NCBI GenBank assembly: GCA_964569295.1
Contig: CAZMVU010000053.1
Location: 1 to 24,700 of the forward strand
DNA length: 24,700 nucleotides
Reading direction: 5' to 3'
DNA from: CAZMVU01 sp964569295
GTDB lineage: Bacteria > Hydrogenedentota > Hydrogenedentia > Hydrogenedentales > JAGMZX01
Every line of letters begins with the position of its first letter. The stretch's first letter is position 1. Position numbers and translations under genes: made by a program. Below, piece by piece: positions 6,481-14,445 of this stretch. Below the pieces are notes generated by a model. The model did not search any database. It was given only the letters and a program-made list of their open reading frames with translations, and was not told the origin of the DNA.

Positions 6481-9087
6481 TTAGCGATTCTTGCCTGCCG
6501 CGGCCGCATTCATCAGCCGGGCCGCGCGGGCGCTATGGGGCTTCAATTGGAAGCGGCCGCCTGCCCGTTCCTGCGCGCACTGGTAGGCATCAAGTGCGCG
6601 CGCGTATTCCGAGCGCCTTTCGTACAGTTGGCCGAGCATGAAGCAGGCCGCCACGGAATCGGGGGCGCTATCCCGGGCGTGGCGCCAGAAAGCCAGGGGA
6701 TCCGCATCGGTATCGGCGATCTTACGACCCGCGTTCATTGCCAGGTTCATATCGAACGGCCATTGCTGCATGCCCCGGGTCAGCAGCCGCAGCGCCTCCG
6801 TGGTATGTTCCGCAGCGGCATGCCAGTCGGCGTCCGCCTGCAGCGCCTCCATGGGAAAGAGGTGCGCCGCCGGGAAGGCATCGATCAAGGCGCGCGCGGT
6901 TTCGAGATCGCCTCGCTCGATCGCCATGTGCGCCTTTTGGAGGGGGCTGTGCGGGTTGTCCGGTGTGGCGACGGCGCGTTCCCAGTCGGGTTCCCACATG
7001 CCGAAAGAAAGCGCTTGCGCGCGTGTCGTGGGCGCGTCATCGGCCACGGTGATGTTGAGATGCAGCGGGATATCGTGCGCGGCGACCCGGTACAAGCCTT
7101 TCAGCCGGCGGCCGTATTGCGCGGCGATACCAATACCGGCGAAGCGGGTCCAGCCCGTGCCGCATTGAAAATTCATGATGGGGAAGTAGTAGCGCACGGT
7201 TGCCGGCGGCGCGCCGGCCACGGGCCAGGCGCGCAGCATGGTGTCGTAAACCGTCTGGCCGCCCATCGATTCGTAGGCGATCCAAAGGGGCATGGGCGCT
7301 GCGAATCCCTCGAGCTCCGCCATGAGATAGGCGGAAACGGGCAGGCAGTCCGAGGTGAGCGTGCGCCCGGGCTGTGCCATGAACGAGGCCGCCGGCCGGT
7401 ACAGGAGGCCGTAGTCGAATGGGTCTGCCCGAAAAGGCACGGGTTCCTTCGCTGCGGCCTCAATCCGGGTTTCGTAGGCGGCTACGGCGTTGTGCTGTAG
7501 TACGCGCGCGGCGGCGAGGGGGACACCGGTAACAATCGCCGCCACCGCAGCGAACAGGGCCACGCGCATGCTACAGCGGGCGAGCCCCCGCCGCACCGGC
7601 AACGTGCCCGCCCGCAAGCGCCGGCAGATATCTCGCCAGGGTGCGGTGGTGAGCATGCCCAGCGGCAGGAGTGCGAGGCCGTAGGCGGCGGCGAACATGT
7701 GCAGGGCATGGCGCGCCTCGTATTGCAAACTGGTCAGGCCCCCGAAATACACAAGCAATCCCGCCACCACCAGGGCCGTGCGCAGGCGGAAGGCCGCGAG
7801 CAGCAGCAAGGCCCCCAACAGGTGCCATGGCCCGTACTGCTCCAAGTAACGCACGAGCGGGTCGATCACCGGCCTGGGCCACTGCACCGCGTGGGTCGGC
7901 GTGAAGGCGCCCGCATCCACCCCCTGGCCGATACGAAACACCGCCTGGTAGCTGCGGGTGAGGAAATCGGCCGGAAACATACGCACCAGCGCCCAGAAAT
8001 ACGCGCGCGTCGGATTTCCCGAAATGAGCGGGGCGTCAGTACGGGGTGCCGCAGCGCGCCGCGGCGCGTTTGCGCGCATGTGGAATGCATCGCTTATTTG
8101 CGTGACGTAGAGGTCGTGCTTGATGGGCAGCTTCTCATAAGACGCCGCGCGCAGGCCAAGACTGTGATCGTGCTCCGTGGCGAGGCCCATCATCATATCG
8201 TGGTGTACGAGCGAGCCGTGCGCGCGAAACGATGCCACAATGGGCGCGGCCGCCATGATCAGTACGAGCAGAAAGCACACGATGCCCCCGGCACGATCGC
8301 GGATCGCGCCGCATGCCGGGCGGGGCGCCACGAGCAATACGGCCACGACGGCCACCGGACAAATAAGCAGGTCGCGGCGGAAACCGAGCCCGACGCCCAC
8401 GCAGAGGCCGAGAATGGCACACGCCAGGAACCACAGCCAGCGCGATCGGCAGCGCTTCCCAAGAAAAAGGAGGAGTGCCAGCACCAGGAGAATAAACGGC
8501 GCCTTGCTGAAATCGCGCACGTTGTAGACCAGGTCGAACACCAGCGGCGAGGCCGCGAATGCGGCGGCGCCGAGCATGGCCAAAAGGCGCCCCATCCCAT
8601 TGCGGAAAAGGGCATAGGCCGCGAGTGTAGTGGCGGCATACACGCCGATGACGAGTATTTTGGCGCTGTGCCATGAAACGCCAAATACCCGCCACACCAG
8701 CCCCATGGCAAAGATAAGATAACGGTGATAGGTCTGGTATGTGTCGAGCGCCGTTTGTGAGAAAGTCTTCGGAAGCGCCTCGGCCTTCCAATGCCGGGCA
8801 TCGCCCTCGAAAGAAAGAAATGCCCGCAGGCCCGGCACTTGTTCGAGCGGCGGATTGATGAAACCGTGGCCGGCGGCATACATGGCCGCGGGCACATAGA
8901 GTGTATTCGAGAGCGTGTACGCCGGGCCACGCCAGTTGTGCAGCACCTGCCCACCCAGGTGAATGCACAGTCCAATCAAAACGGCCGCGGCCGCCACCTC
9001 GAGCGTCGCGGAACGCGCGGTGCTGCGGAGCGCGCCGGTTTGTCCTTCCCGCGCGGCCTGATCGCCCAAGCGGATTTGCTGTGCCAT
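6481..9087 (-). CDS. Polytopic membrane protein, GT-C/glycosyltransferase-39-like, with TPR-like C-terminus
   Basis: The 868-residue protein is not assignable to a characterised family with certainty. Hydropathy by eye suggests about 11-12 transmembrane segments between residues 29 and 527. A long first extracytoplasmic loop (about 50-120) and a second large loop (about 290-420) resemble the plan of GT-C polytopic glycosyltransferases (PMT/ArnT-like). The acidic DE or DxD signature expected in the first loop is not clear; GDARHW (about 95-100) is the nearest candidate. Residues about 535-700 form a soluble domain. Residues about 712-868 are helical repeats with TPR character (LGQLYERRSEYARALDAY). 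The start is ATG 9087-9085 with AAGGA 5 bases upstream; the longer frame to 9342 crosses the promoter and the next gene's end. Role in cell-envelope glycan or protein glycosylation is an inference. Confidence 0.6.
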   Translation of the reverse strand: MAQQIRLGDQAAREGQTGALRSTARSATLEVAAAAVLIGLCIHLGGQVLHNWRGPAYTLSNTLYVPAAMYAAGHGFINPPLEQVPGLRAFLSFEGDARHWKAEALPKTFSQTALDTYQTYHRYLIFAMGLVWRVFGVSWHSAKILVIGVYAATTLAAYALFRNGMGRLLAMLGAAAFAASPLVFDLVYNVRDFSKAPFILLVLALLLFLGKRCRSRWLWFLACAILGLCVGVGLGFRRDLLICPVAVVAVLLVAPRPACGAIRDRAGGIVCFLLVLIMAAAPIVASFRAHGSLVHHDMMMGLATEHDHSLGLRAASYEKLPIKHDLYVTQISDAFHMRANAPRRAAAPRTDAPLISGNPTRAYFWALVRMFPADFLTRSYQAVFRIGQGVDAGAFTPTHAVQWPRPVIDPLVRYLEQYGPWHLLGALLLLAAFRLRTALVVAGLLVYFGGLTSLQYEARHALHMFAAAYGLALLPLGMLTTAPWRDICRRLRAGTLPVRRGLARCSMRVALFAAVAAIVTGVPLAAARVLQHNAVAAYETRIEAAAKEPVPFRADPFDYGLLYRPAASFMAQPGRTLTSDCLPVSAYLMAELEGFAAPMPLWIAYESMGGQTVYDTMLRAWPVAGAPPATVRYYFPIMNFQCGTGWTRFAGIGIAAQYGRRLKGLYRVAAHDIPLHLNITVADDAPTTRAQALSFGMWEPDWERAVATPDNPHSPLQKAHMAIERGDLETARALIDAFPAAHLFPMEALQADADWHAAAEHTTEALRLLTRGMQQWPFDMNLAMNAGRKIADTDADPLAFWRHARDSAPDSVAACFMLGQLYERRSEYARALDAYQCAQERAGGRFQLKPHSARAARLMNAAAAGKNR

Positions 9088-9243
9088 GGCATTCCTTCCA
9101 CCCTGCGGGGCTGCTCCCCTCGCAAGCCAGACTGGGCAGAAGTCTTTTGGCGGGCGCGTGCGGCGGGGTGAGCCGGCCCGCGCGCGCAATGCATCCGCCA
9201 GTACACACGTGCTACCCGCGTCGAAAGTAGAACCTTGGGCGGA

Positions 9244-9252
9244 AGTATAGCA
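9244..9252 (-). promoter_or_regulatory. Extended -10 promoter of the polytopic membrane protein gene
   Basis: The minus strand reads TGC-TATACT (9252-9244), an extended -10 element with no clear -35. The flank CTATACTTCC is identical to the one in the comEA promoter (6251-6260). The predicted leader is about 150 nt. Confidence 0.4.
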
Positions 9253-9299
9253 TGCGTAGCACTCCAGGGCCTCACACATCGCAGCGCGGTTTCTTCGCT

Positions 9300-11342
9300 C
9301 TACTCGAGCCAGGCGCTGGCGTTGCGGGCAGCCGTTTCCCAATCGAGGTGCAGCCAGTGACTATTGTGGGCAAACGCTACCTGCTGCGCGGGGAAGGCGA
9401 TCTGGGCATAGGGGTTGTCGTAGCGGGGGTAATCGTGGAGCTGGAGGGACTCGCCACACTGAAGCAGCGGCCCTTCCCAGCCAAACTCGAGCAGTCCCTG
9501 GGACGGCGACTCATACCGCACCGATCGCCCATCGCTGCTCACGGGCGCCGCTTCGATGCGGGCCACGAACTGGGCAAAGGTTCCGTCGTCCGCGCGCCGG
9601 CCCAGCTCGCAAATCCACACATTGCGTCTTGCCTGCACGACAACTTCCCGGCCCACATCCTCCGCGAAGGTGTCGTCGCGCTGCCAGTGCCAGGGATGCT
9701 GCGTGTAGAGCGCGAGGTAGCCATCGCCTTGGCGTGCGAAAATCCAGTGGTCCGTGGGGATTATCTCGTCGAATCCGTCCGCGGGCAGCCAAGCGTGGGT
9801 ATACATGAGCTCATTGGTCACGTAGGGATAGGGGCGCGGGTCGATGTCGTAGAGGATAAGCGCCACATTCTCGACTTGGGCTGCGCGCGGCAGTGTGCCG
9901 CTGCCGGTCCAGTAATCCGGCGATTGGCCATAGCGCCGGGCCGGATGGGTAGTGAAGCACGTGGCCGTTGGGCCGAGCGTAGCCTGCCAGATATGCTGCT
10001 GATCGCCGCCGAAGCCGGGCCGCCAGTCCTGGGCGGTCGAAAGCTGGTAGTCCGGTGTGCGGTAGGTGTAGCTGTTGACCTCCGGGCGCATGTTGCGCGT
10101 GAGATCGCGCATGAACACATACGCCAGGAGCGGCAGCACGCCGGTGTCGCGGGCGCTCCGGAGCACTGAGCGGTGCGCGCGGAAAGGCATGTAGAAGGCG
10201 TTGTTCCACCAGTCGAAACCGTCCAGCATATCGACGAACAGGTTAATCGTGCGTGGGTGCGCGTAGGCTTCCAGGGTCAGCAGGTGCATGCCCGCCTCGA
10301 AGTCATCCGGCGCAAGGCCCCAGCGCGCCGCTTCCTCGATGCGAATGCCCATGCGCTGCCGGTTCAGCACCGTGGACTGGGTGTCGTTCGCGATTTCGTA
10401 GAGCACCTGCGGCATGCGATAGCGCGTGCTCAGGGCGAGCAGGGTCGTGCCCATGGCGCCTCCCTCCCGGCCCATGCCGAAGAGCAAACGCGCCGTGGAC
10501 GAAGTCGATTCCTTCGCCGGCCACTTCTTTTGCTGCTCGTAAGTGCGCCCGTGGGTGCTGGCGAGGAGGCCGCGGAAGCTGTTGCACGCCATGTCCGCCA
10601 GCAGCAGGTCGAGCACCATGGCCGCGCGCGTGGCGAGCTGCTGGTCTTCACTGAAGTCGACAAGGTTTACCAGCGCCGCGATGTCCTCGTCGTAGTACAC
10701 GTTCGAAAGCCACTCGCTGAAACCGGTCTTGTAGCGCATTTCGAGCCATTTCATGACCCGCGGACGAAACCGCGCCATCTTCTCCCGGCCGGTCTCGCCA
10801 GTGTTGGTGAAGGTGGCCTCGGGGTACAACTGCCCCGCGAGATACGCGCCGGAAGCAAAAAGGATGTAGTGGTTCTCCGACCAGGTACACATCGAGTCGG
10901 AGCCGGGTTCATCGGGCCAGTACTTGAAATCGAGCACCGTCTCCCGGGCATGGGCGCGCATACCGGGCACGACATTGGCATGGCCGGCGAACTGGTACAG
11001 GAACCGCAGCACACCATGAAGCCGGAAATCAGCGCAGTCCTCCCGCAGTTCCATGCGGCGGTAACTGCGCTTGTAGGCTTCTTCCGGTGGCTTCTTGTCC
11101 GCCGCTAGCCAGGCAGTGGCGTCGTAGATAGTGCGGCAACGGTTCCCCGCCTCGTGCGCGAGCCAGGCCTGCCGCCGCGCCTCGAAGGGCGAAGCCGCAT
11201 AGCCCTTCGCGTGTTCCATCGCCGGATCGGGCGGGGAAGGGGGGCTATTCAGCCGCAGGTTTTGCCCATGGGCTATGGCCGCAGACAGGAACACCAAGGC
11301 CATGAAGAGAAAACGTACAAGAGGTGTATACCGCGCCGTCAT
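9300..11342 (-). CDS. Secreted helix-rich protein of unknown function
   Basis: The 680-residue protein has a signal peptide (1 to about 26, hydrophobic stretch FLFMALVFLSAAIAHG). I do not recognise a characterised family. Residues about 50-430 look alpha-helical and rich in aromatic residues, with segments WSENHYILFASGAYLAGQ (154-171), GFSEWLSNVYYDED (207-220) and LFVDMLDGFDWWNNAF further on. This resembles (alpha/alpha)n toroid enzymes such as polysaccharide lyases. The C-terminal third looks beta-rich, which also fits toroid-plus-beta-sandwich lyases. Conserved-looking polar residues such as Glu156, Asn157 and His158 are candidate functional residues. ATG 11342 is chosen because it gives a proper signal peptide, although only a weak ATAGGG precedes it. 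It is divergent from a secreted hydrolase, which suggests but does not prove a shared polysaccharide substrate. Alternative: a structural secreted protein. Confidence 0.7.
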   Translation of the reverse strand: MTARYTPLVRFLFMALVFLSAAIAHGQNLRLNSPPSPPDPAMEHAKGYAASPFEARRQAWLAHEAGNRCRTIYDATAWLAADKKPPEEAYKRSYRRMELREDCADFRLHGVLRFLYQFAGHANVVPGMRAHARETVLDFKYWPDEPGSDSMCTWSENHYILFASGAYLAGQLYPEATFTNTGETGREKMARFRPRVMKWLEMRYKTGFSEWLSNVYYDEDIAALVNLVDFSEDQQLATRAAMVLDLLLADMACNSFRGLLASTHGRTYEQQKKWPAKESTSSTARLLFGMGREGGAMGTTLLALSTRYRMPQVLYEIANDTQSTVLNRQRMGIRIEEAARWGLAPDDFEAGMHLLTLEAYAHPRTINLFVDMLDGFDWWNNAFYMPFRAHRSVLRSARDTGVLPLLAYVFMRDLTRNMRPEVNSYTYRTPDYQLSTAQDWRPGFGGDQQHIWQATLGPTATCFTTHPARRYGQSPDYWTGSGTLPRAAQVENVALILYDIDPRPYPYVTNELMYTHAWLPADGFDEIIPTDHWIFARQGDGYLALYTQHPWHWQRDDTFAEDVGREVVVQARRNVWICELGRRADDGTFAQFVARIEAAPVSSDGRSVRYESPSQGLLEFGWEGPLLQCGESLQLHDYPRYDNPYAQIAFPAQQVAFAHNSHWLHLDWETAARNASAWLE

Positions 11343-11389
11343 GCCCTATTGACCCGCCACCCGGGCGCCGGGTTTCCCGCAGGCCGCAC

Positions 11390-11423
11390 AAGAGGGCTCC
11401 CCCGGATTGTCTTGGACACCACG
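11390..11423 (+). repeat. Dispersed 34-bp repeat, copy B
   Basis: Matches 5410-5443 at 30 of 34 positions in the same orientation. It abuts the 22-bp tandem repeat on its right. Confidence 0.55.
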
Positions 11424-11432
11424 ACAAAATCT

Positions 11433-11498
11433 GTACCGCGCCACCGCCCCCGTAGTACCGCGCCACCGCCCCCGTAGTACCGCGCCACCCCCCCCGCG
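11433..11498 (+). repeat. 22-bp tandem repeat (three copies, last one degenerate)
   Basis: Units begin at 11433, 11455 and 11477 with GTACCGCGCCACC. The first two full units are identical over 22 bp. The third diverges into a run of eight C residues and CGCGAA. The minus strand is correspondingly G-rich (TACGGGGGCGGTGGCG). Confidence 0.85.
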
Positions 11499-11651
11499 AA
11501 TGGGCGGGGAAGTCGTGCCCCGGCTTGTACTGGAGGCTTTCATCCGTATATGTTGTTGTCAGTGGGCGTGCTCCAGCCAACACTCCAAGCAGCGGCCGCG
11601 CGGGGCTTTGACAGACCTGCGGCCGCCAATGACACAAAGGGGAAAAACACG

Positions 11652-12737
11652 ATGCGAACCGTCGCCGTACTCATGACAGGTCTGCTTTTAACCGGCGGTG
11701 CATTGGCGGAAGAGGATCCGCCCGATGTGCGAAACAGCCAGGTGGATGTGTACTTTGCCGAGCAGGCCGATGCCTTGACGCCGCAACTGCCCTGGAACGC
11801 CGAGACACAGCAAGCGCATGCGGCATGGCGCGTGGAATTCGATGCCAAGCTGCGTGAGTTGCTGGGGCATATGCCGGAAAAGACGCCGCTGCAAGTGGAA
11901 TGGGACGACGCGGAAGTGCTGGAAACCGACCTGTTCACGCGCCGCAAGGTATATATCCAGTCCGAAGAACACTATTGGGTGCCGGCGTATTACTTCGTGC
12001 CCAAGAGTGTGCAGGGCAAGACGCCGGCTATCGTGTGTCTTCATGGACACAGTGGCATCTTGCCGTACATTCGCGAGGGCACCGACGCGCAGAAGGAGAA
12101 AGGCGCCTCCCATGAACTCGACTACGCGGTGCATTTCGCCGAGCAGGGCTACATCACGCTGGCCGTGGTGCAGCGCGGCTGGAACGAAACGCGTGCGGAC
12201 AAACCGCATAGCTGTAACCGCGTGACCATGGACAGCTTTTTGATCGGGGCCACGCCCGTGGGCCTGCGCAGTTGGGACGCGATGCGCTGCATCGATTTCC
12301 TACAGACCCGCGACGAGGTAGACGGCACGCGCATCGGGGCGGCGGGACTCTCCGGCGGTGGCACCACCACGCTGTTCCTCACGGCGATCGACGAACGCGT
12401 GCGCGCGGGCATCGTGGCAGGCTATTACTGCACCTTCCGCGACTCGATCTTCGCCATCCACCACTGCATCTGCAACTGCGTGCCCCACATCATGGAATGG
12501 GGCGAGATGAGCGATGTAGCCGCGCTCATCGCGCCGCGGCCGCTGCTCATCATCAGCGGTGATGAAGACAGCATCTTCCCCATCGAGGCCACGCGCCGCG
12601 CCTTTACGCAACTGGCCGAAACCTACACGGTGCTGGATGCGCGCGACAACCTTGAAAGCGACTTCTTCTCCGGCGAACACCAGTGGAGCAACCGCAAGAC
12701 CCTGCCCTTCCTCGAGCAGCACCTGGGCACGCCGTGA
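11652..12737 (+). CDS. Secreted alpha/beta hydrolase (acetyl-xylan-esterase/dienelactone-hydrolase-like)
   Basis: The 361-residue protein is a serine hydrolase of the alpha/beta fold, close in plan to the Abhydrolase_7/acetyl xylan esterase-like secreted enzymes common in polysaccharide degraders. A signal peptide spans 1-18 (cleavage after Ala-Leu-Ala). The oxyanion region is CLHGHSG. The nucleophile elbow is GLSGGG with Ser234. The acid is in ISGDEDSIFP (Asp304 or Asp306), and the catalytic His is His343 in GEHQWSN. All three elements are in the right order and spacing. A cluster of cysteines (YYC...HHCICNC) precedes the acid loop and may form disulfides. The ATG at 11652 is preferred over an in-frame ATG at 11550 because it begins the signal peptide and has AAAGGGG upstream. 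Substrate is unknown; an ester of a sugar or aromatic compound is likely. Confidence 0.85.
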   Translation: MRTVAVLMTGLLLTGGALAEEDPPDVRNSQVDVYFAEQADALTPQLPWNAETQQAHAAWRVEFDAKLRELLGHMPEKTPLQVEWDDAEVLETDLFTRRKVYIQSEEHYWVPAYYFVPKSVQGKTPAIVCLHGHSGILPYIREGTDAQKEKGASHELDYAVHFAEQGYITLAVVQRGWNETRADKPHSCNRVTMDSFLIGATPVGLRSWDAMRCIDFLQTRDEVDGTRIGAAGLSGGGTTTLFLTAIDERVRAGIVAGYYCTFRDSIFAIHHCICNCVPHIMEWGEMSDVAALIAPRPLLIISGDEDSIFPIEATRRAFTQLAETYTVLDARDNLESDFFSGEHQWSNRKTLPFLEQHLGTP

Positions 12738-12894
12738 CGCCCGCATGCCGGCTTGGCGGCGGCCCGGCTGCATAGCGGGGGAATCGCCGCGGGCGGTAAC
12801 GGGTGTGCCGTACGCCGCGAGACTGGTAACTTTGGCCGCATTCTAAGCGGTAAGACGCGATAGCATGGCACGCGATTGCGCGGGCAAAAACGCG

Positions 12895-14244
12895 CTACAA
12901 GCCCGGGGTTTCCGGCGCCCACGTATGCCCGATAGCCTGTTCAAGGGCGGCGCAGGCGACGGCGTGGGCGTGGCGTGCTTCGGCGAGTTGCGTGCGCGCG
13001 GCACTCAGCGCGGTTTCCGCATCGATGACTTCCGCCTGCGTGCCGACGCCCTCCTGGTAGCGCAACTCGGCCATGCGCAGGCCTTCTTCCGCAAGTGCCC
13101 GGGTCTTCTCCTCCGCAAGAATGCGCGCGTCCGCTTCCTCGATGGCGAGCCACGCGCTTCGCACATCGAGTTCGACCAGTTGCCGGAGTTCGGCGCGCTG
13201 GTGCCCGAGACTGCGCACGCGGGCCTTTGCTTCCGCCAGCGAAGCGCGCCGGCTGCCGCCCGCGAACAGCTCCCACTCGACCCCGACGCTCACGCTCCAT
13301 CCATCGGGCATGACCTGCGTGCCGCCATCGAGATCGTCGTAGCGCACGTGCGCGCCGGCACGGGGTAGATGGGCGCCTTTGGCCTCGCGCACACGCTGCT
13401 CCGCCGCGGCGATGCCCGCCTCGATGGCGTGGAGTTCGGCGCGGTTATCGAGGGCCTTGTCGATAAGCCCTTGCAAGTCTGCGCCCGGGGCATTGCCCGC
13501 GAGATCCCCCGCCACAGCGACGGGTGTGTGCTGCGGTTGGCCCAGCGTGCGCAGCAGGTTCACCTGGGCGAGCCGCGTCTGCGATGCCGCGGCCGTCTGT
13601 TCGGAAATGCGCGCGCCCAACTCGGTCTCCGCGCGCAACACCTGAAACCGGCTCACGAGCCCGACCTCGAGGGCCTCGCGGCTGTCGCGCAAATGCCGTT
13701 CGAACGCGGCCACGCGCGCGTCCGCCACCTCGTGCAAACGCTGCGCGAGCAACAGGTTGTAGAAGCCCTGCTTCGCCGCGAACTCGACCTCGTCGCGAAT
13801 GGCCCGCCGCTGCCAGTGCTGCGATGCGGCGAGAAACGCGCTTGCCTTCTGTGCCGCCTGCAAGCGTCCGCCGGCAAATAACACTTGCTCGAGCTGTACG
13901 CCGGACATCACCTGCCACTTGTTCGCCGTGATCGAACCTGTCAAAAAGCTGAACGCACCCCCGGAGTAGAGATCGATCGGGAACCCGTCGATGTACGTGT
14001 ATGTGCTGTCCACCTGGACCTGGGGCAAGCGCGCGCCCCGCGCCTCGCCGACCCGCGCCTTGGCGGCCGCCACGTCTTCCGTGGCTGATGCCAACTGCGG
14101 ATTGTGCGCCAGCGCGATCGCCACACACCGGGCCGCATCGAGCATGATCGGGTCCTCGTGCTCCGGGATTGGTGCGTCGGGTGCGTCTTGCGCGCGCACA
14201 GCGGCACATGTGGCAAGCAACGAGATCGAGAGTATCCAGCGCAT
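12895..14244 (-). CDS. TolC-family outer membrane efflux protein
   Basis: The 449-residue protein has a signal peptide (1-18, cleavage after Val-Arg-Ala) and two repeats of the outer membrane efflux protein fold. The first is about 35-230 (MLDAARCVAIALAHNPQLASA...ARGARLPQVQVDSTYTY). The second is about 245-440 (NRAELHAIEAGIAAAEQRVREAKGAHLPRAGAHV). Long heptad-rich helices would form the periplasmic tunnel and short strands the membrane barrel as a trimer. It would partner an inner-membrane pump and adaptor for efflux or type I secretion, but none is encoded nearby, so the substrate is unknown. The start is ATG 14244-14242, with AGGAGG 4 bases upstream. The longer frame to 14451 overlaps thiG and the shared promoter region. 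The 157-base gap to the convergent hydrolase gene has no clear terminator. Confidence 0.92.
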   Translation of the reverse strand: MRWILSISLLATCAAVRAQDAPDAPIPEHEDPIMLDAARCVAIALAHNPQLASATEDVAAAKARVGEARGARLPQVQVDSTYTYIDGFPIDLYSGGAFSFLTGSITANKWQVMSGVQLEQVLFAGGRLQAAQKASAFLAASQHWQRRAIRDEVEFAAKQGFYNLLLAQRLHEVADARVAAFERHLRDSREALEVGLVSRFQVLRAETELGARISEQTAAASQTRLAQVNLLRTLGQPQHTPVAVAGDLAGNAPGADLQGLIDKALDNRAELHAIEAGIAAAEQRVREAKGAHLPRAGAHVRYDDLDGGTQVMPDGWSVSVGVEWELFAGGSRRASLAEAKARVRSLGHQRAELRQLVELDVRSAWLAIEEADARILAEEKTRALAEEGLRMAELRYQEGVGTQAEVIDAETALSAARTQLAEARHAHAVACAALEQAIGHTWAPETPGL

Positions 14245-14263
14245 AGGCCCTCCTGAGCTTCTG

Positions 14264-14292
14264 ATCGTAGGCGGCGGGCCGCCGCGAGTCAA
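14264..14292 (-). promoter_or_regulatory. Predicted tolC promoter with a palindrome in its spacer
   Basis: On the minus strand: TTGACT (14292-14287), a 17-base spacer and TACGAT (14269-14264). The spacer contains GCGGCG-GGC-CGCCGC (14271-14285), a 6-bp-arm palindrome that could be an operator or a hairpin. Transcription would start about 13 bases before the ATG, just ahead of the ribosome binding site. Confidence 0.4.
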
Positions 14293-14352
14293 CGCGGCGC
14301 ACCCGCGGCCCTGCACGGGAATGCACCCGGTCTGCATGTCCGTTCCTATATT

Positions 14353-14361
14353 TGGTAGAAT
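14353..14361 (+). promoter_or_regulatory. Extended -10 promoter of thiG
   Basis: TGG-TAGAAT, an extended -10 without a good -35. The same TGGTAGAATC occurs before the BASS transporter (16477-16486). The leader would be about 78 nt. No TPP riboswitch core was recognised between here and the thiG ATG. Confidence 0.4.
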
Positions 14362-14445
14362 CAATAAAAGCTGCATGCCCCAGCCGCCTGCCGGATCATG
14401 CGCCTGCGAGGCAACTGCGCAATCTGATGGAGTACCCGAACAATC

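Larger units (their letters stand above)
11343..11651. other. Divergent repeat-bearing intergenic region
   Basis: This 309-base gap holds dispersed repeat copy B (11390-11423), then a 22-bp tandem repeat (11433-11498) ending in eight C residues. TTGACA at 11608-11613 has no good -10 at normal spacing. The ribosome binding site of the downstream hydrolase (AAAGGGG) is at the right end. Short ORFs crossing the tandem repeats change frame between copies and are not genes. Confidence 0.5.

Noticed and set aside
14245..14445. TPP riboswitch upstream of thiG
   Set aside because: Looked for the conserved CUGAGA and GAUCUG-type core segments in the right order; not found. A covariance-model scan would be decisive.
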